This document shows, one piece after another, positions 8,891-16,943 of a stretch of 25,874 nucleotides of DNA. The stretch is from Parachlamydiales bacterium. GTDB taxonomy: Bacteria; Chlamydiota; Chlamydiia; Chlamydiales; JAJFMK01. Below the pieces are notes generated by a model, which was given only the letters and a program-made list of their open reading frames with translations, made no database searches and was not told the DNA's origin. The position numbers and the translations under genes are program-made. The DNA lies in NCBI GenBank assembly GCA_020050175.1, contig JAGVKY010000195.1, positions 1 through 25,874 on the forward strand, written 5' to 3'. Positions within the stretch are counted from its first letter, which is position 1. Each line of letters begins with the position of its first letter.

Positions 8891-9171
8891 AAGTTCCTTC
8901 TTTATGTCAGGAGATCTTAGCAATTTGTCACACACATTCGCTCTGACTTTATTCTGATCGACTCGGCTGACCATCGTAACAAAGTGAGTTGATAAGATCT
9001 AGAATAATTTGTTTAACTATCTTGTTTTTTTATTCAATTGTTACAATTTATTTTTGTATTTTTAAACGCCATAGAAAGAATGGAAATCAGGGTGGGATTT
9101 TTTAGAAGAATTAATGAAAAGACAAATTTTTAATAAATCGTTTTATGAAAATAAAATCTTTAGTATGACAT
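8891..9171. promoter_or_regulatory. AT-rich divergent intergenic region between hsdM and nuclease gene
   Basis: No credible gene. It separates the leftward hsd operon from the rightward nuclease gene, so it should carry both promoters, but I see no close match to a -35/-10 pair for either. A short dyad, ATTGT-T-ACAAT (9037-9047), lies in the most AT-rich part and could be an operator. The composition drops sharply here relative to hsdM. Confidence 0.35.
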
Positions 9172-10716
9172 ATGAAGACAATGTCGAGCACAATCAAGCC
9201 TAAATTACACGCTGCATCCCCTCTGATTTTGACCCCCAGCCACTTTTTTAAGTATGGCACCCAACCTCTTTGGATTTGGTACGATCTCTTTGGCGACCAA
9301 TCTAAGAAAGAAGAAATTTCAGAGTTTACTCTCAAGCTTATGGAGAGTGGAGTACTGCATGAAGATGAATACATTGCTGGATTGGAGGTTTCAAAAGTAG
9401 AGGCCGTAAAAGCCGAAGAAGCCATCGAACCAACTCTCAAATTGATGCAGGAAGGTGTGGAGTTTATCTATCAAGGATGCATCCAAATTGAGCATGAAGG
9501 AATCATCTACCGCGGCCGACCTGATTTGCTGGAAAAAAGGGATGGGACGTCCTCTTTTGGCAGTTGGTATTACGCCCCGATTGAGATCAAATGGTCATCG
9601 AAGACAAAAACGCTCCATAAGCACCAGCTCGCCTTTTATTCCATTATCCTTGAGAAGCTACAGGGATACTTTCCCAAAGATGTGGGAATCATCAATCGCC
9701 ACCATTCTAGATTACCTTTATCACTCGATGTGGGGGATCTTTCTAAAACTCAATCTCTCATTGAGCAAATTGTGAAGGTGATGAAGGGTGAAAAACCTGA
9801 TATCACAATAACAAGCAAATCAAAAGATAGTCCATGGTTCAAAGTAGCACTGGAGGAGGCTGAAGAGAGGCATGATGTCGCTTTGATTTATAGACTCGAT
9901 TCAAGGAGCCTGGGCGCCTTAAGAAAAGAGGGGATTCGGACATTGCAAGAGATGGCTGCTGCTAATCTGACCATACTCCCAAAAATTCCCTATGCTTCAC
10001 CCGAAACCTTGCAAAAAGCTCAACTTCAAGCCAAAGCGCTTCTTGAAAAGCGGGTCATAGTCATCGGCGAAATGAATGAGCTGCCTGAAACCCCTTTAAA
10101 GCTTTATTTCGACATTGAGGGCGATCCTCTTCTCGATGTTGATTACTTATTCGGCATCTTGGTTAGCGGCGACTCGGTGCACCTGTTCGCAAAGGCTCAA
10201 AACGTACGATTTTTCGAGGATGGGAAATACCTCGTCTATTTCCTAGCGAAGCAACCTGAAGAAGAAGAGGCCTTGTGGCAAGCCTTTCTGGAATGGATAG
10301 CCTGCTTGCCCGAAGAATATTCAGTCTATCACTACGCCAACTACGAGAAAGCCCATCTGAAGTCATTAGCAGAAGAATATGGAGACTCCCCTGCTCTAGA
10401 ACGATTTCAAAGCAAACTCATTGATTTACAAAAATCAATAGAGAAGTCGATTATTTTTCCCCTCTATTTTTACTCAATTAAGGACATTGCAAAATCGAGC
10501 TTTCTGAATTTTAAGTGGCGTCATCAGAAGGCAGGGGGCGGACAAAGCGTCTTCTGGTACGAAGAGTGGCTTGAGACAGGCAATAGCGAAATCCTAGAAG
10601 ACATTATCAACTACAATGAGGACGATGTTCGGGCAACGGAGCGTCTCTACATGTACATGATAGAGAATAAGGGTAAGGGGGATTCGAACCGAATCACTTC
10701 TCCAGATCCGAATTAA
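9172..10716 (+). CDS. TM0106-family RecB-like nuclease with RNase H-like C-terminal domain
   Basis: Two-nuclease architecture. The N-terminal half has a RecB/Cas4-like PD-(D/E)xK core: GRPDLL (D118) and PIEIKW (E138-x-K140). The C-terminal half is a DEDD-type RNase H-fold exonuclease: YFDIEGDPL (D314, E316), the middle motif around NYEKAHLKSLAEEYGD, and YNEDDVRAT (D484, D485). This pairing matches the TM0106/RNase_H_2 group; its role in cells is not well established, with DNA repair or defence proposed. At 514 residues it is about full length. A second ATG at 9181 is possible. The last residues (GKGDSNRITSPDPN) look unlike the family and may come from a junction. It sits between the R-M operon and convergent gene remnants. 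Confidence 0.85.
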   Translation: MKTMSSTIKPKLHAASPLILTPSHFFKYGTQPLWIWYDLFGDQSKKEEISEFTLKLMESGVLHEDEYIAGLEVSKVEAVKAEEAIEPTLKLMQEGVEFIYQGCIQIEHEGIIYRGRPDLLEKRDGTSSFGSWYYAPIEIKWSSKTKTLHKHQLAFYSIILEKLQGYFPKDVGIINRHHSRLPLSLDVGDLSKTQSLIEQIVKVMKGEKPDITITSKSKDSPWFKVALEEAEERHDVALIYRLDSRSLGALRKEGIRTLQEMAAANLTILPKIPYASPETLQKAQLQAKALLEKRVIVIGEMNELPETPLKLYFDIEGDPLLDVDYLFGILVSGDSVHLFAKAQNVRFFEDGKYLVYFLAKQPEEEEALWQAFLEWIACLPEEYSVYHYANYEKAHLKSLAEEYGDSPALERFQSKLIDLQKSIEKSIIFPLYFYSIKDIAKSSFLNFKWRHQKAGGGQSVFWYEEWLETGNSEILEDIINYNEDDVRATERLYMYMIENKGKGDSNRITSPDPN

Positions 10717-10732
10717 CGTCACATTAAACAAT

Positions 10733-10752
10733 GATTGGAGCCGGGCCCAATC
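10733..10752. terminator. Short hairpin between convergent genes
   Basis: GATTGG (10733-10738) pairs with CCAATC (10747-10752) around the loop AGCCGGGC. It lies 16 nt after the nuclease stop and just past the end of the convergent phosphotransferase remnant. There is no strong T-run on either side, so termination is only plausible. Confidence 0.35.
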
Positions 10753-10754
10753 AA

Positions 10755-11610
10755 TTAGAAAATACTGTCTACCAACTGCTCTCCTTTGCGAAGCGCAAAG
10801 TTCATATACTGTGCATCTGCTTTTTTAAACCAATAGGCAAAATGAAGATAGTTAATGACTTCGCACCACTTTAAGGAGATAGGATTGTAAGTGCCAACGC
10901 TAGAATAGCCTTGAAGTATTATATCTCGTTCCTCCGGAGAATTTAGAAAATGTTGCCGTGCTCGTAGCGCCCATGCAATATCATATTCTTTCCAACCTTC
11001 ACCTGCAAATTCCCAATCAATAATTCCTGTTATTTCTTTTCCATCAATAAGTAGACTGGCAGTGTTGTAGTCACCGTGAACAAAAACATTTTCAAATTTT
11101 TCGGGTTTGTGAGTATCTAACCAAAAAACTAATTTTTTAAATCTTGAATCACTCTCTGTTTCTTCTCCTATAAATTGATAAAGCTTTGGGTTTCTGTTGG
11201 TGCCATTTTAAGGGTAGTTTGTGAATAATGGCTAACCACTTGCCATATTCAAACAGATAAAATTGCAAATTACAAGGATCATACTTTTTCCTTCTTGGAT
11301 CTATTAAATCCCGTAGAAGGGTACCTCGAATCTCTTCTAGAGCTATGAATGAGACTGTGTTGTGGCAAGAAAACAAAACGCGTGGAACAGGAAAATCATA
11401 AAGTTGCAAAGCCTGAAGTACATTATCCTCATTCTTAAGGTCAATCTTCTGATTTTTATTTATTTTTAGGAAAAAATTTACAGATTTTCCATCTAAAACA
11501 GCTCGGCAAAAATAAACATCATTTGTTTCACCTTCAGGTATATGCTTAACATCTTGAATTAAAACATTTTCCGGGAGTTTTAATTTTAACAATGCTTCTG
11601 GTTTCATCAA
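10755..11610 (-). pseudogene. Frameshifted aminoglycoside/choline phosphotransferase-like kinase
   Basis: Two frames together make one APH-superfamily kinase of about 285 residues. The first (11610 down to about 11190) gives the N-lobe: MMKPEALLKLKLPENVLIQ, FFLKINKNQ (candidate ATP-contact Lys) and LQALQLYDFPVPRVL. The second (about 11190 down to the TAA at 10755-10757) gives PKLYQFIGEE, the catalytic HGDYNTASLLIDG and the metal-binding GIIDWEFAGEGW, ending QLVDSIF. The frames join at AAACCCAAAGC (minus strand, about 11183-11193); removing one base from the CCC or AAA run restores a continuous protein. As written, the N-terminal frame stops at 11149, before the catalytic loop, so no active enzyme is made unless there is a sequencing error or +1 slippage. 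Notably AT-rich (27% GC in 11461-11520). Confidence 0.85.
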
Positions 11611-11723
11611 AACAAGCTACTCGATTATTAAACATAAATTAGATCGATTAATGATTGGGGCTTCTTTAAAATGATAGCTAAGTGCTCTTCTCCACCTTTT
11701 TATACCTTAACTTGTCACCACAA

Positions 11724-11775
11724 ATCTATTTCTCTTTGCCATCCATTTGTTTACTTATATTTTTTTGTTGTTCCA
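11724..11775 (-). repeat. 52-bp direct repeat, copy 1 (relic of traA 3' end)
   Basis: Matches 12407-12458 with three differences, all T here versus C in the other copy. Read on the minus strand in the traA frame it still encodes EQQKNISKQMDGKEK and a stop, compared with EQQKSIGKQMDGKEK at the end of intact traA. In this copy the sequence has been taken over in another frame as the C-terminus of the DUF2442 gene. Confidence 0.9.
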
Positions 11776-12065
11776 ATAGTTGATTTTCTAATTGGTCTTA
11801 TTTTTGTTTTTGGTTGCTGCTTTTTAGTTGGGATTTCTTTTCCAATCTCATAAAGAACGTCTGGGCTAAAGTCTAGACCATTAGGCCAGCATATTGTTAT
11901 CTCATCAACAAAAAAACTTTTAAAGTAATCTTCTTTGATTAAAGGAGCAATGAGCTTCCTTGTGCTGTTCAAAAAATGTTTAAAGTCCACAACCTTTGTA
12001 ATTCCATCGCTAAAGAGCAACTTAACTTTATAATCCTTAACGTATTCCGCCTTTTTGACTCTCAT
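11751..12065 (-). CDS. DUF2442-family protein
   Basis: Protein of 104 residues. The N-terminal 75 residues (KLLFSDGITKVVDFKHFL, ITICWPNGLDFSPDVLYEIG) match the small DUF2442 beta-rich fold. The C-terminal tail (PTKKQQPKTKIRPIRKSTIG) is basic and low-complexity, and its last residues are encoded by copy 1 of the 52-bp repeat, so the natural end of the gene was probably altered by the rearrangement. It follows the DUF4160 gene with a 2-nt gap, an arrangement that recurs in bacteria and is often described as toxin-antitoxin-like; which partner would be toxic is not established here. Confidence 0.75.
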   Translation of the reverse strand: MRVKKAEYVKDYKVKLLFSDGITKVVDFKHFLNSTRKLIAPLIKEDYFKSFFVDEITICWPNGLDFSPDVLYEIGKEIPTKKQQPKTKIRPIRKSTIGTTKKYK

Positions 12066-12067
12066 AG

Positions 12068-12331
12068 CTAAACCAAAGGTTCAATTTTATTAAATTTGTC
12101 TTTCTTCAAGAGTTCCCAGTTTTTCTTTAACTCTTGCTTATGCATTTCAGCCCACTCGACAACCAGCCCTTTTATCCTTGGTGGAAGACTTCCTTTTATA
12201 ACTTCAAGTGTGTCAATTGCGAACGCAGCCGAATGATCTCCATAATAAGCATGAAAGTGCGGCGGATTGTGTTCGGATCCCACAAAGAACATTCTTATTA
12301 TGACCCCTAAAAACCTGCTAATCTCAGGCAT
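12068..12331 (-). CDS. DUF4160-family protein
   Basis: Small protein of 87 residues with the DUF4160 signature: MPEISRFLGVIIRMFFVG, NPPHFHAYYGDHSAAFAID and LVVEWAEMHKQELKKNWE. I take the ATG 12329-12331 as start because it gives the family N-terminus and has AAGG 6 nt upstream; the in-frame ATG at 12337 and a TTG at 12370 are alternatives. The His-rich HNPPHFHA segment is conserved in the family, of unknown function. It is cotranscribed with the DUF2442 gene, and the pair lies exactly between the two copies of the 52-bp repeat, so it looks like an inserted cassette immediately downstream of traA. Confidence 0.78.
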   Translation of the reverse strand: MPEISRFLGVIIRMFFVGSEHNPPHFHAYYGDHSAAFAIDTLEVIKGSLPPRIKGLVVEWAEMHKQELKKNWELLKKDKFNKIEPLV

Positions 12332-12406
12332 GCTCATCCTTGATATATCACTTAAATTTTTGATCCACAACTATCCAACAAAATACACTTTCTTGCTAGC
12401 ACCCTC

Positions 12407-12458
12407 ATCTATTTCTCTTTGCCATCCATTTGCTTACCTATACTTTTTTGTTGTTCCA
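12407..12458 (-). repeat. 52-bp direct repeat, copy 2 (authentic traA 3' end)
   Basis: This copy encodes the last residues and stop codon of the relaxase gene in frame. The distance to copy 1 is 683 bp, enclosing the whole DUF4160/DUF2442 pair. Confidence 0.9.
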
Positions 12459-15400
12459 GTGACAGGTTATCCGCTTTATCTTCGAGCGTGAGACCCTTGT
12501 TTGACCCTCGATATGCATCTGCACTGGAAGTAAGAACCTCCAAAGATCCCCGAGATGGTATTTCCCCTGTTTTAGCTCTATACAGAAGAGCAGAAAATAC
12601 AGCCTCTAGATGAATGTCGTTTCCCTGCGCCATCTTCACTATCTCTTTATTGAAGCCGTCTCGACTCCTCAGAATGGAAGAGACTTCTTCTAAAACCGCA
12701 TTTTCTATTTCCCAGGTTTTGGAACCAAATTGCTTTGCAAGAGAAGGCCTCATACGCTCATCAACACGCCAAAGAACTTCGTTAAGATGCTGAGGAGTAA
12801 GAGGATCTTTTGGTGTAATCCCGAGGGATTCTCGTAAAACTAAAAGCCTCTCTAACGGAATCGCCCTATTTTCTGCTCTTAAAAGCAAATCCTCAAGATC
12901 CTGCTTGGATTTTCCTTTTGGAATTGGATCCGCAATGTCCCATTTTTCAGGGAAATCCCTGGATAAAAGCTCCCTGTCGACAACACGTAACGATCCAATT
13001 CCAACTTGCTTTAAGCAAAAAACAAGGTCTTCCGCGGCTTTAAAGCCGGCGGGGTCATTATCAGGCCAGATTACAACCTCTCTCCCAAAAAGAGGTCTCC
13101 AGTCTGCATTTTTAGCGGAACCTGCTCCACCGAACCAACTCAAGGTTACATATTTTTGGGAAAAGAGCTTTTCTCCGGCATCGGCAGCTTTTTCCCCTTC
13201 GACAATTAAAACAGGGTGTTTTGGTCTCTGAAGAAGAAGATGATGATTATAGAGAGGGGCTTTATCAGTTGCTGTTTGGAATTTTTTCAAATTCCACCCT
13301 GGTTTCTCAGAGCTATGCCTCCAATAGCCATAACTCAAAGGAACTACAATTTTCCGATTTGGTTCGTCCTTCTCCTGCAATCTCAAATTATAAAAAAGGA
13401 GTTTCCCATTCTCGTCTCTATAGGGATGCAATAAAGCTATCTTATAGCGTTCATCTAAGGCCTTAGAAAGTTCTTTTAATGAGGGGATCCTAAACTCATC
13501 TGGAGGAGAGAGGCTCACCCAATCATCGCTTTTCGAACGATTAAAGCTTTTTAGAGAAAACTGTGATGGAATGCCTATAGTTGGCTGATCCAAAAAGTTC
13601 CTGGCCCATTCGATGGATTCAGCCTTGTTGGACCCTCTTCTGTTCTGGATTAACTTTAGGAGGTTTCCCCCCTCTCCTGATTCAAAGTCAAAAAAGAGGC
13701 CCTTTTTTTCTCCAACACAGGAAACAGCAAGGGAACCCTTTGCCCCGAACCTGAAACCTTTCGAATCTTTACGACTCGGACCCTCAGGGAAAAGAGTCAA
13801 AAGTAAAGGCTCTAAATTTTCCTTAAGCTTTTCTTCCAAGTTATCTTTGGGGTGAGAAAAAGAAAGCTGCTTCTCGGCCTGTTCTTTCAAAATGCTGTAG
13901 GATTTTTCTCCCAGCGATTTCTTCAAATTCTCTCGATTAGCTGATTGGTATAGGTTAAGGGCAGCTTCATCTCGACTCTTGTATGCCTTTTTCAACTCGG
14001 CAAAACTCGGAGTTAGAGTTTCTGGACAATTTCGGCTGATAGCCTCCGAATGAACAACCTGATGCAAAGCAGATGTCACACCAACTTTCTCAAAATAGGA
14101 ATCAATAAGGGCCCTTTCTTCAGAAGATAGCCTGTTTGAAAGAGGTTTAGAACTTGACGTTCCCCGATTGGCAGCTTTTCCAGGTATGGTTTCTTCTGGT
14201 TGTTTTGGAAGCTCTACTAGCTTGTCCCCTTCCTCGACCAGGCTTTTTTGTTTGATTTCGACAACACGCCCCTTCCCCACCTCTTGATAGGGCACTGAAT
14301 AGAAGTCTGAATCAGGTCTTCTATCAGTGACTTTCTCAACATATTGAGAAACATAGTCGCGGAGGAAATTCCAACTTTTGATGCCCCCACCTTTGATCCT
14401 ATCTAAGACAGACTCAGAGGTGTCTAGTTGAGTGAGATAATCGATCTCACTCTTCTTGGACGAAAGATAATCCAGCTCAGCTTGCGTTGTGTAACTAAGA
14501 GTTGTTTCCTTGTAGGATGACCTGACAGCTTGGACCTTAAGCCTTGCTAGGCAGCTAGCATCGGTTCTAGCGACAAAGCAGGTAGCATTTCGTACATGCC
14601 GGGTTAAGCCCACATAGAAGAGCTCTCTATTCATATGGGGGCTGTAGACAACATAAGCTCTATCTACCGTTCTTCCTTGTGAGCGGTAATATGTTGTCGA
14701 ATATCCAAGATGGAAAGAAGTGTATTCCTTTGGATCAAAAGAGATCTTTCTTTCCTTTCCGTTTTGGTTGATTAAAACCTCAAATTTTTGATCGCTAACA
14801 CTCGCCAATACTCCTGTCAATCCGTTGGAAACGCCAATCGAATTATCGTTTTTTCTAAACTCGAGGATATCTCCAGTGCTAACGGAGAATTTTCCAAAAG
14901 AATTTTCGCATTCAAACTCCTGATCTTCTAACTCGTTTAACGATTTCCTATAATGATGAACGAGCTCATTGAGCTGCATGACCTCATGGTTTGTGTGAGC
15001 AATCATGAGGCTATTGGAATAGGGATGATGGACTCTATCTTTTGCCCATTTTTCAAAAGTAGCAATTAGAGCGCTTTCCTTCTCGTTGAACCATACGAAG
15101 CCGCCAGTTGATGAGATTTTGTCAATAGCGGAAGAAATCTCCCCCCTTGCCAATCTTTGGGCGATTTCTCTTTGATGATCAAATTTTTGTCTTTGGACAT
15201 CTCCTAAAAATTGATAGCCGAATCTTTGACAAAGCTCTTTGAACATTCCCCCTCTGTCTACTGAAGGGAGCTGGGCCGAATTCCCTGAAAGAACGACTTG
15301 AACGTGATTCTTTTCAGCAACCTTTAAGAGCTCCAAAAGAGGTCTGTTACCCATCTTTCCAGCTTCATCAAGAAACCAGACCTCTTTCCCAATATCCCCA

Positions 15401-16719
15401 TTCATTTTTGAAAAGAACTTTTGAAATAGAAAGCGGTGGACGTTTACAACCTCCACAAACCCCTTTTCTTTAAGGACATTGACAGTAGCATTGTCAGGGC
15501 CGAAAGCCCTTACCTTGAATCCCCGCTCCTCATAGTGATCCTTTAAAGCGGTCAAAAGAAAACTTTTACCCGTTCCAGCATGCCCTTCTATACAAGCCAA
15601 CGAGGGTCCTGAAGCAATCTCACGAAAGGCCTTCTTTTGCTCAGCAGTGAGTTTAGAGGTTAGCCTTTCAAACTCTTCGGCTTTTAGAGGTGCTGATTGA
15701 GGACGTTGATGGATCTTGCTAGAAAGTCTGATAACTTTTCTTTCTTCATCTAAGACCTCTAGAGTGCTGAATTTCTGCAAGAAGGTATGAGATTGTTTAT
15801 CCAGGAGTTGAACAATCTGTGAATTCTTCCAAAATTCATCTCTAATTTTTTCAGCTTCCTGAGAAGAGATGTACTTTTGAATGAACTGCTCTAGATCCTC
15901 AGAAGTAAAAACGCTTTTAGTTTCGGTGAGCTTCTGCAAAATTTGAAGCGGATTCTTAGCTAGCTCTTTACCTTCTTCAATTTTTTGGTCATTGAGGGCG
16001 ATCTCTGGATACATCCTCTCCCCTCTTAACCTACGGGGGCCTAAATGAACTTGAGCGACAACACCGGTGGGGTCAACTCTTAAATCAATCCCTTTTTCTT
16101 CGAAGAAATCGTTTTGATGTTGGGTCCATAGCTTTCCCCAATTGGTTCCAGAAACAACAATCCCATTCCTAACGATGGGCATGACATCTCTTGGCTTACT
16201 TTTATCGAACCCATCCCCCTTTTCATTAAAACGGCGAGGGGTCGCTAAAACATGAACATGCCAATTGTGCTGGTCATCTTCTTTTTCAAGGGTATCTGCC
16301 GAAAATTTATTGTTTTCTCCAGGGTAATGAATATCAATTTGAGCTCCAAATCCCTGCTTTACGAAATTGCTTTTAATAAAGGTTTTAACAAGATGAATTT
16401 TGTCTTCAAGTGACACAACATCATCATCGGGAAGTGCCAGAACCATTTCGAAAGCAACCTGAGCATCTTTGCGCTTTTCGGCTTTCTCAACGGAATTCCA
16501 GAGGAATTCTAAATGGGAGTGTTTGTTATCAGCGTGATCGGGAAGAAGAATTTCATGATATGCAGGTTGACCTCTTGAAGAGAAATCATATACCCGGGAT
16601 GGTTGAAAACCATTCCCATCGAAAAATATTCGACTGCGTGAATTATATGCAGACTTGTGACAACTTGTTTTTCCTTCAGATCTTTTAACAAATGAAAATC
16701 TGGCGAAACCTATGGCCAT
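12409..16719 (-). CDS. traA: Ti/RAGE-type TraA relaxase-helicase with C-terminal primase-like (Toprim) region
   Basis: Nicks oriT, unwinds the plasmid and pilots the strand into the recipient. The N-terminal MobA/MobL relaxase (about 1-240) has a candidate catalytic Tyr25 (KSAYNSRSR) and the HUH metal-binding histidines H131 (DIHYP), H154 and H156 (HNWHVHV). A superfamily 1 helicase follows: Walker A GHAGTGKS (377-384), Walker B VWFLDE (445-450), and C-terminal motifs near YRSQGRTVDRAYV and ELFYVGLTRHVRNA. After a linker comes a primase-associated region (FRFGAKGSLAVSC, LFFDFESGEGGNL) and a Toprim domain with VEGE (1173-1176) and DND (1220-1222). At 1436 residues it is larger than classical Ti TraA (about 1100) because of this extension. 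All motifs look intact. The 3' end is duplicated at 11724-11775. Confidence 0.93.
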   Translation of the reverse strand: MAIGFARFSFVKRSEGKTSCHKSAYNSRSRIFFDGNGFQPSRVYDFSSRGQPAYHEILLPDHADNKHSHLEFLWNSVEKAEKRKDAQVAFEMVLALPDDDVVSLEDKIHLVKTFIKSNFVKQGFGAQIDIHYPGENNKFSADTLEKEDDQHNWHVHVLATPRRFNEKGDGFDKSKPRDVMPIVRNGIVVSGTNWGKLWTQHQNDFFEEKGIDLRVDPTGVVAQVHLGPRRLRGERMYPEIALNDQKIEEGKELAKNPLQILQKLTETKSVFTSEDLEQFIQKYISSQEAEKIRDEFWKNSQIVQLLDKQSHTFLQKFSTLEVLDEERKVIRLSSKIHQRPQSAPLKAEEFERLTSKLTAEQKKAFREIASGPSLACIEGHAGTGKSFLLTALKDHYEERGFKVRAFGPDNATVNVLKEKGFVEVVNVHRFLFQKFFSKMNGDIGKEVWFLDEAGKMGNRPLLELLKVAEKNHVQVVLSGNSAQLPSVDRGGMFKELCQRFGYQFLGDVQRQKFDHQREIAQRLARGEISSAIDKISSTGGFVWFNEKESALIATFEKWAKDRVHHPYSNSLMIAHTNHEVMQLNELVHHYRKSLNELEDQEFECENSFGKFSVSTGDILEFRKNDNSIGVSNGLTGVLASVSDQKFEVLINQNGKERKISFDPKEYTSFHLGYSTTYYRSQGRTVDRAYVVYSPHMNRELFYVGLTRHVRNATCFVARTDASCLARLKVQAVRSSYKETTLSYTTQAELDYLSSKKSEIDYLTQLDTSESVLDRIKGGGIKSWNFLRDYVSQYVEKVTDRRPDSDFYSVPYQEVGKGRVVEIKQKSLVEEGDKLVELPKQPEETIPGKAANRGTSSSKPLSNRLSSEERALIDSYFEKVGVTSALHQVVHSEAISRNCPETLTPSFAELKKAYKSRDEAALNLYQSANRENLKKSLGEKSYSILKEQAEKQLSFSHPKDNLEEKLKENLEPLLLTLFPEGPSRKDSKGFRFGAKGSLAVSCVGEKKGLFFDFESGEGGNLLKLIQNRRGSNKAESIEWARNFLDQPTIGIPSQFSLKSFNRSKSDDWVSLSPPDEFRIPSLKELSKALDERYKIALLHPYRDENGKLLFYNLRLQEKDEPNRKIVVPLSYGYWRHSSEKPGWNLKKFQTATDKAPLYNHHLLLQRPKHPVLIVEGEKAADAGEKLFSQKYVTLSWFGGAGSAKNADWRPLFGREVVIWPDNDPAGFKAAEDLVFCLKQVGIGSLRVVDRELLSRDFPEKWDIADPIPKGKSKQDLEDLLLRAENRAIPLERLLVLRESLGITPKDPLTPQHLNEVLWRVDERMRPSLAKQFGSKTWEIENAVLEEVSSILRSRDGFNKEIVKMAQGNDIHLEAVFSALLYRAKTGEIPSRGSLEVLTSSADAYRGSNKGLTLEDKADNLSLEQQKSIGKQMDGKEK

Positions 16720-16768
16720 ATGAATAGTTTTATTTCATTGTGCTGCTTATTGAAATATTTGCAAACAA

Positions 16769-16814
16769 GATTCGAGTTCTCGAATCAGCATCACGACAGT
16801 GATGCATATTGCGT
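16769..16814 (+). other. Candidate oriT: two adjacent hairpins and a putative nic site
   Basis: In the gap upstream of the relaxase gene, GATTCGAG-TT-CTCGAATC (16769-16786) is followed after 1 nt by GCATCAC-GACA-GTGATGC (16788-16805), both perfect. Then comes ATATTGCG (16806-16813) before TATA. In MOBQ origins, as I recall them for R1162/RSF1010, an inverted repeat is followed by TAAATGCG and the nick about 8 nt past the repeat, so a nick after 16813 is the natural guess. In Ti plasmids oriT also lies between divergent traA and the traCDG side. Position and structure are seen; function is inferred. Confidence 0.5.
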
Positions 16815-16884
16815 ATATCTAATTTCTGGTGGCGTCTCGTATCTTCAGGGTTTATGTCTGAATTTTTCGTTTTTGTGTGATAAG

Positions 16885-16912
16885 TTGACTCCTATAGGTT
16901 TGGTAAGATAAA
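16885..16912 (+). promoter_or_regulatory. Candidate promoter for the accessory protein-dsbB operon
   Basis: TTGACT (16885-16890) and GATAAA (16907-16912) are separated by 16 nt, 31 nt before the ATG at 16944. The -10 is a 4/6 match. GGTGA precedes the start codon as a weak ribosome binding site. Confidence 0.4.
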
Positions 16913-16943
16913 TTGACGTTTTGATACTGGATCTGGTGATTGA

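Noticed and set aside
8891..8974. 28-residue N-terminal extension of HsdM
   Set aside because: The family-typical N-terminus begins at the ATG 8890, which has its own AGAAGGAA site; the extension resembles no HsdM start.
10671..10690. A tRNA gene on the minus strand
   Set aside because: Only the T-loop and a C-rich end resemble a tRNA; the T-stem is mismatched and no anticodon arm or D-arm is found upstream.
11183..11193. Programmed +1 frameshift in the phosphotransferase gene
   Set aside because: CCC can slip, but there is no stop codon or stimulatory structure right at the site and kinases of this family are not known for it; mutation or sequencing error is simpler.
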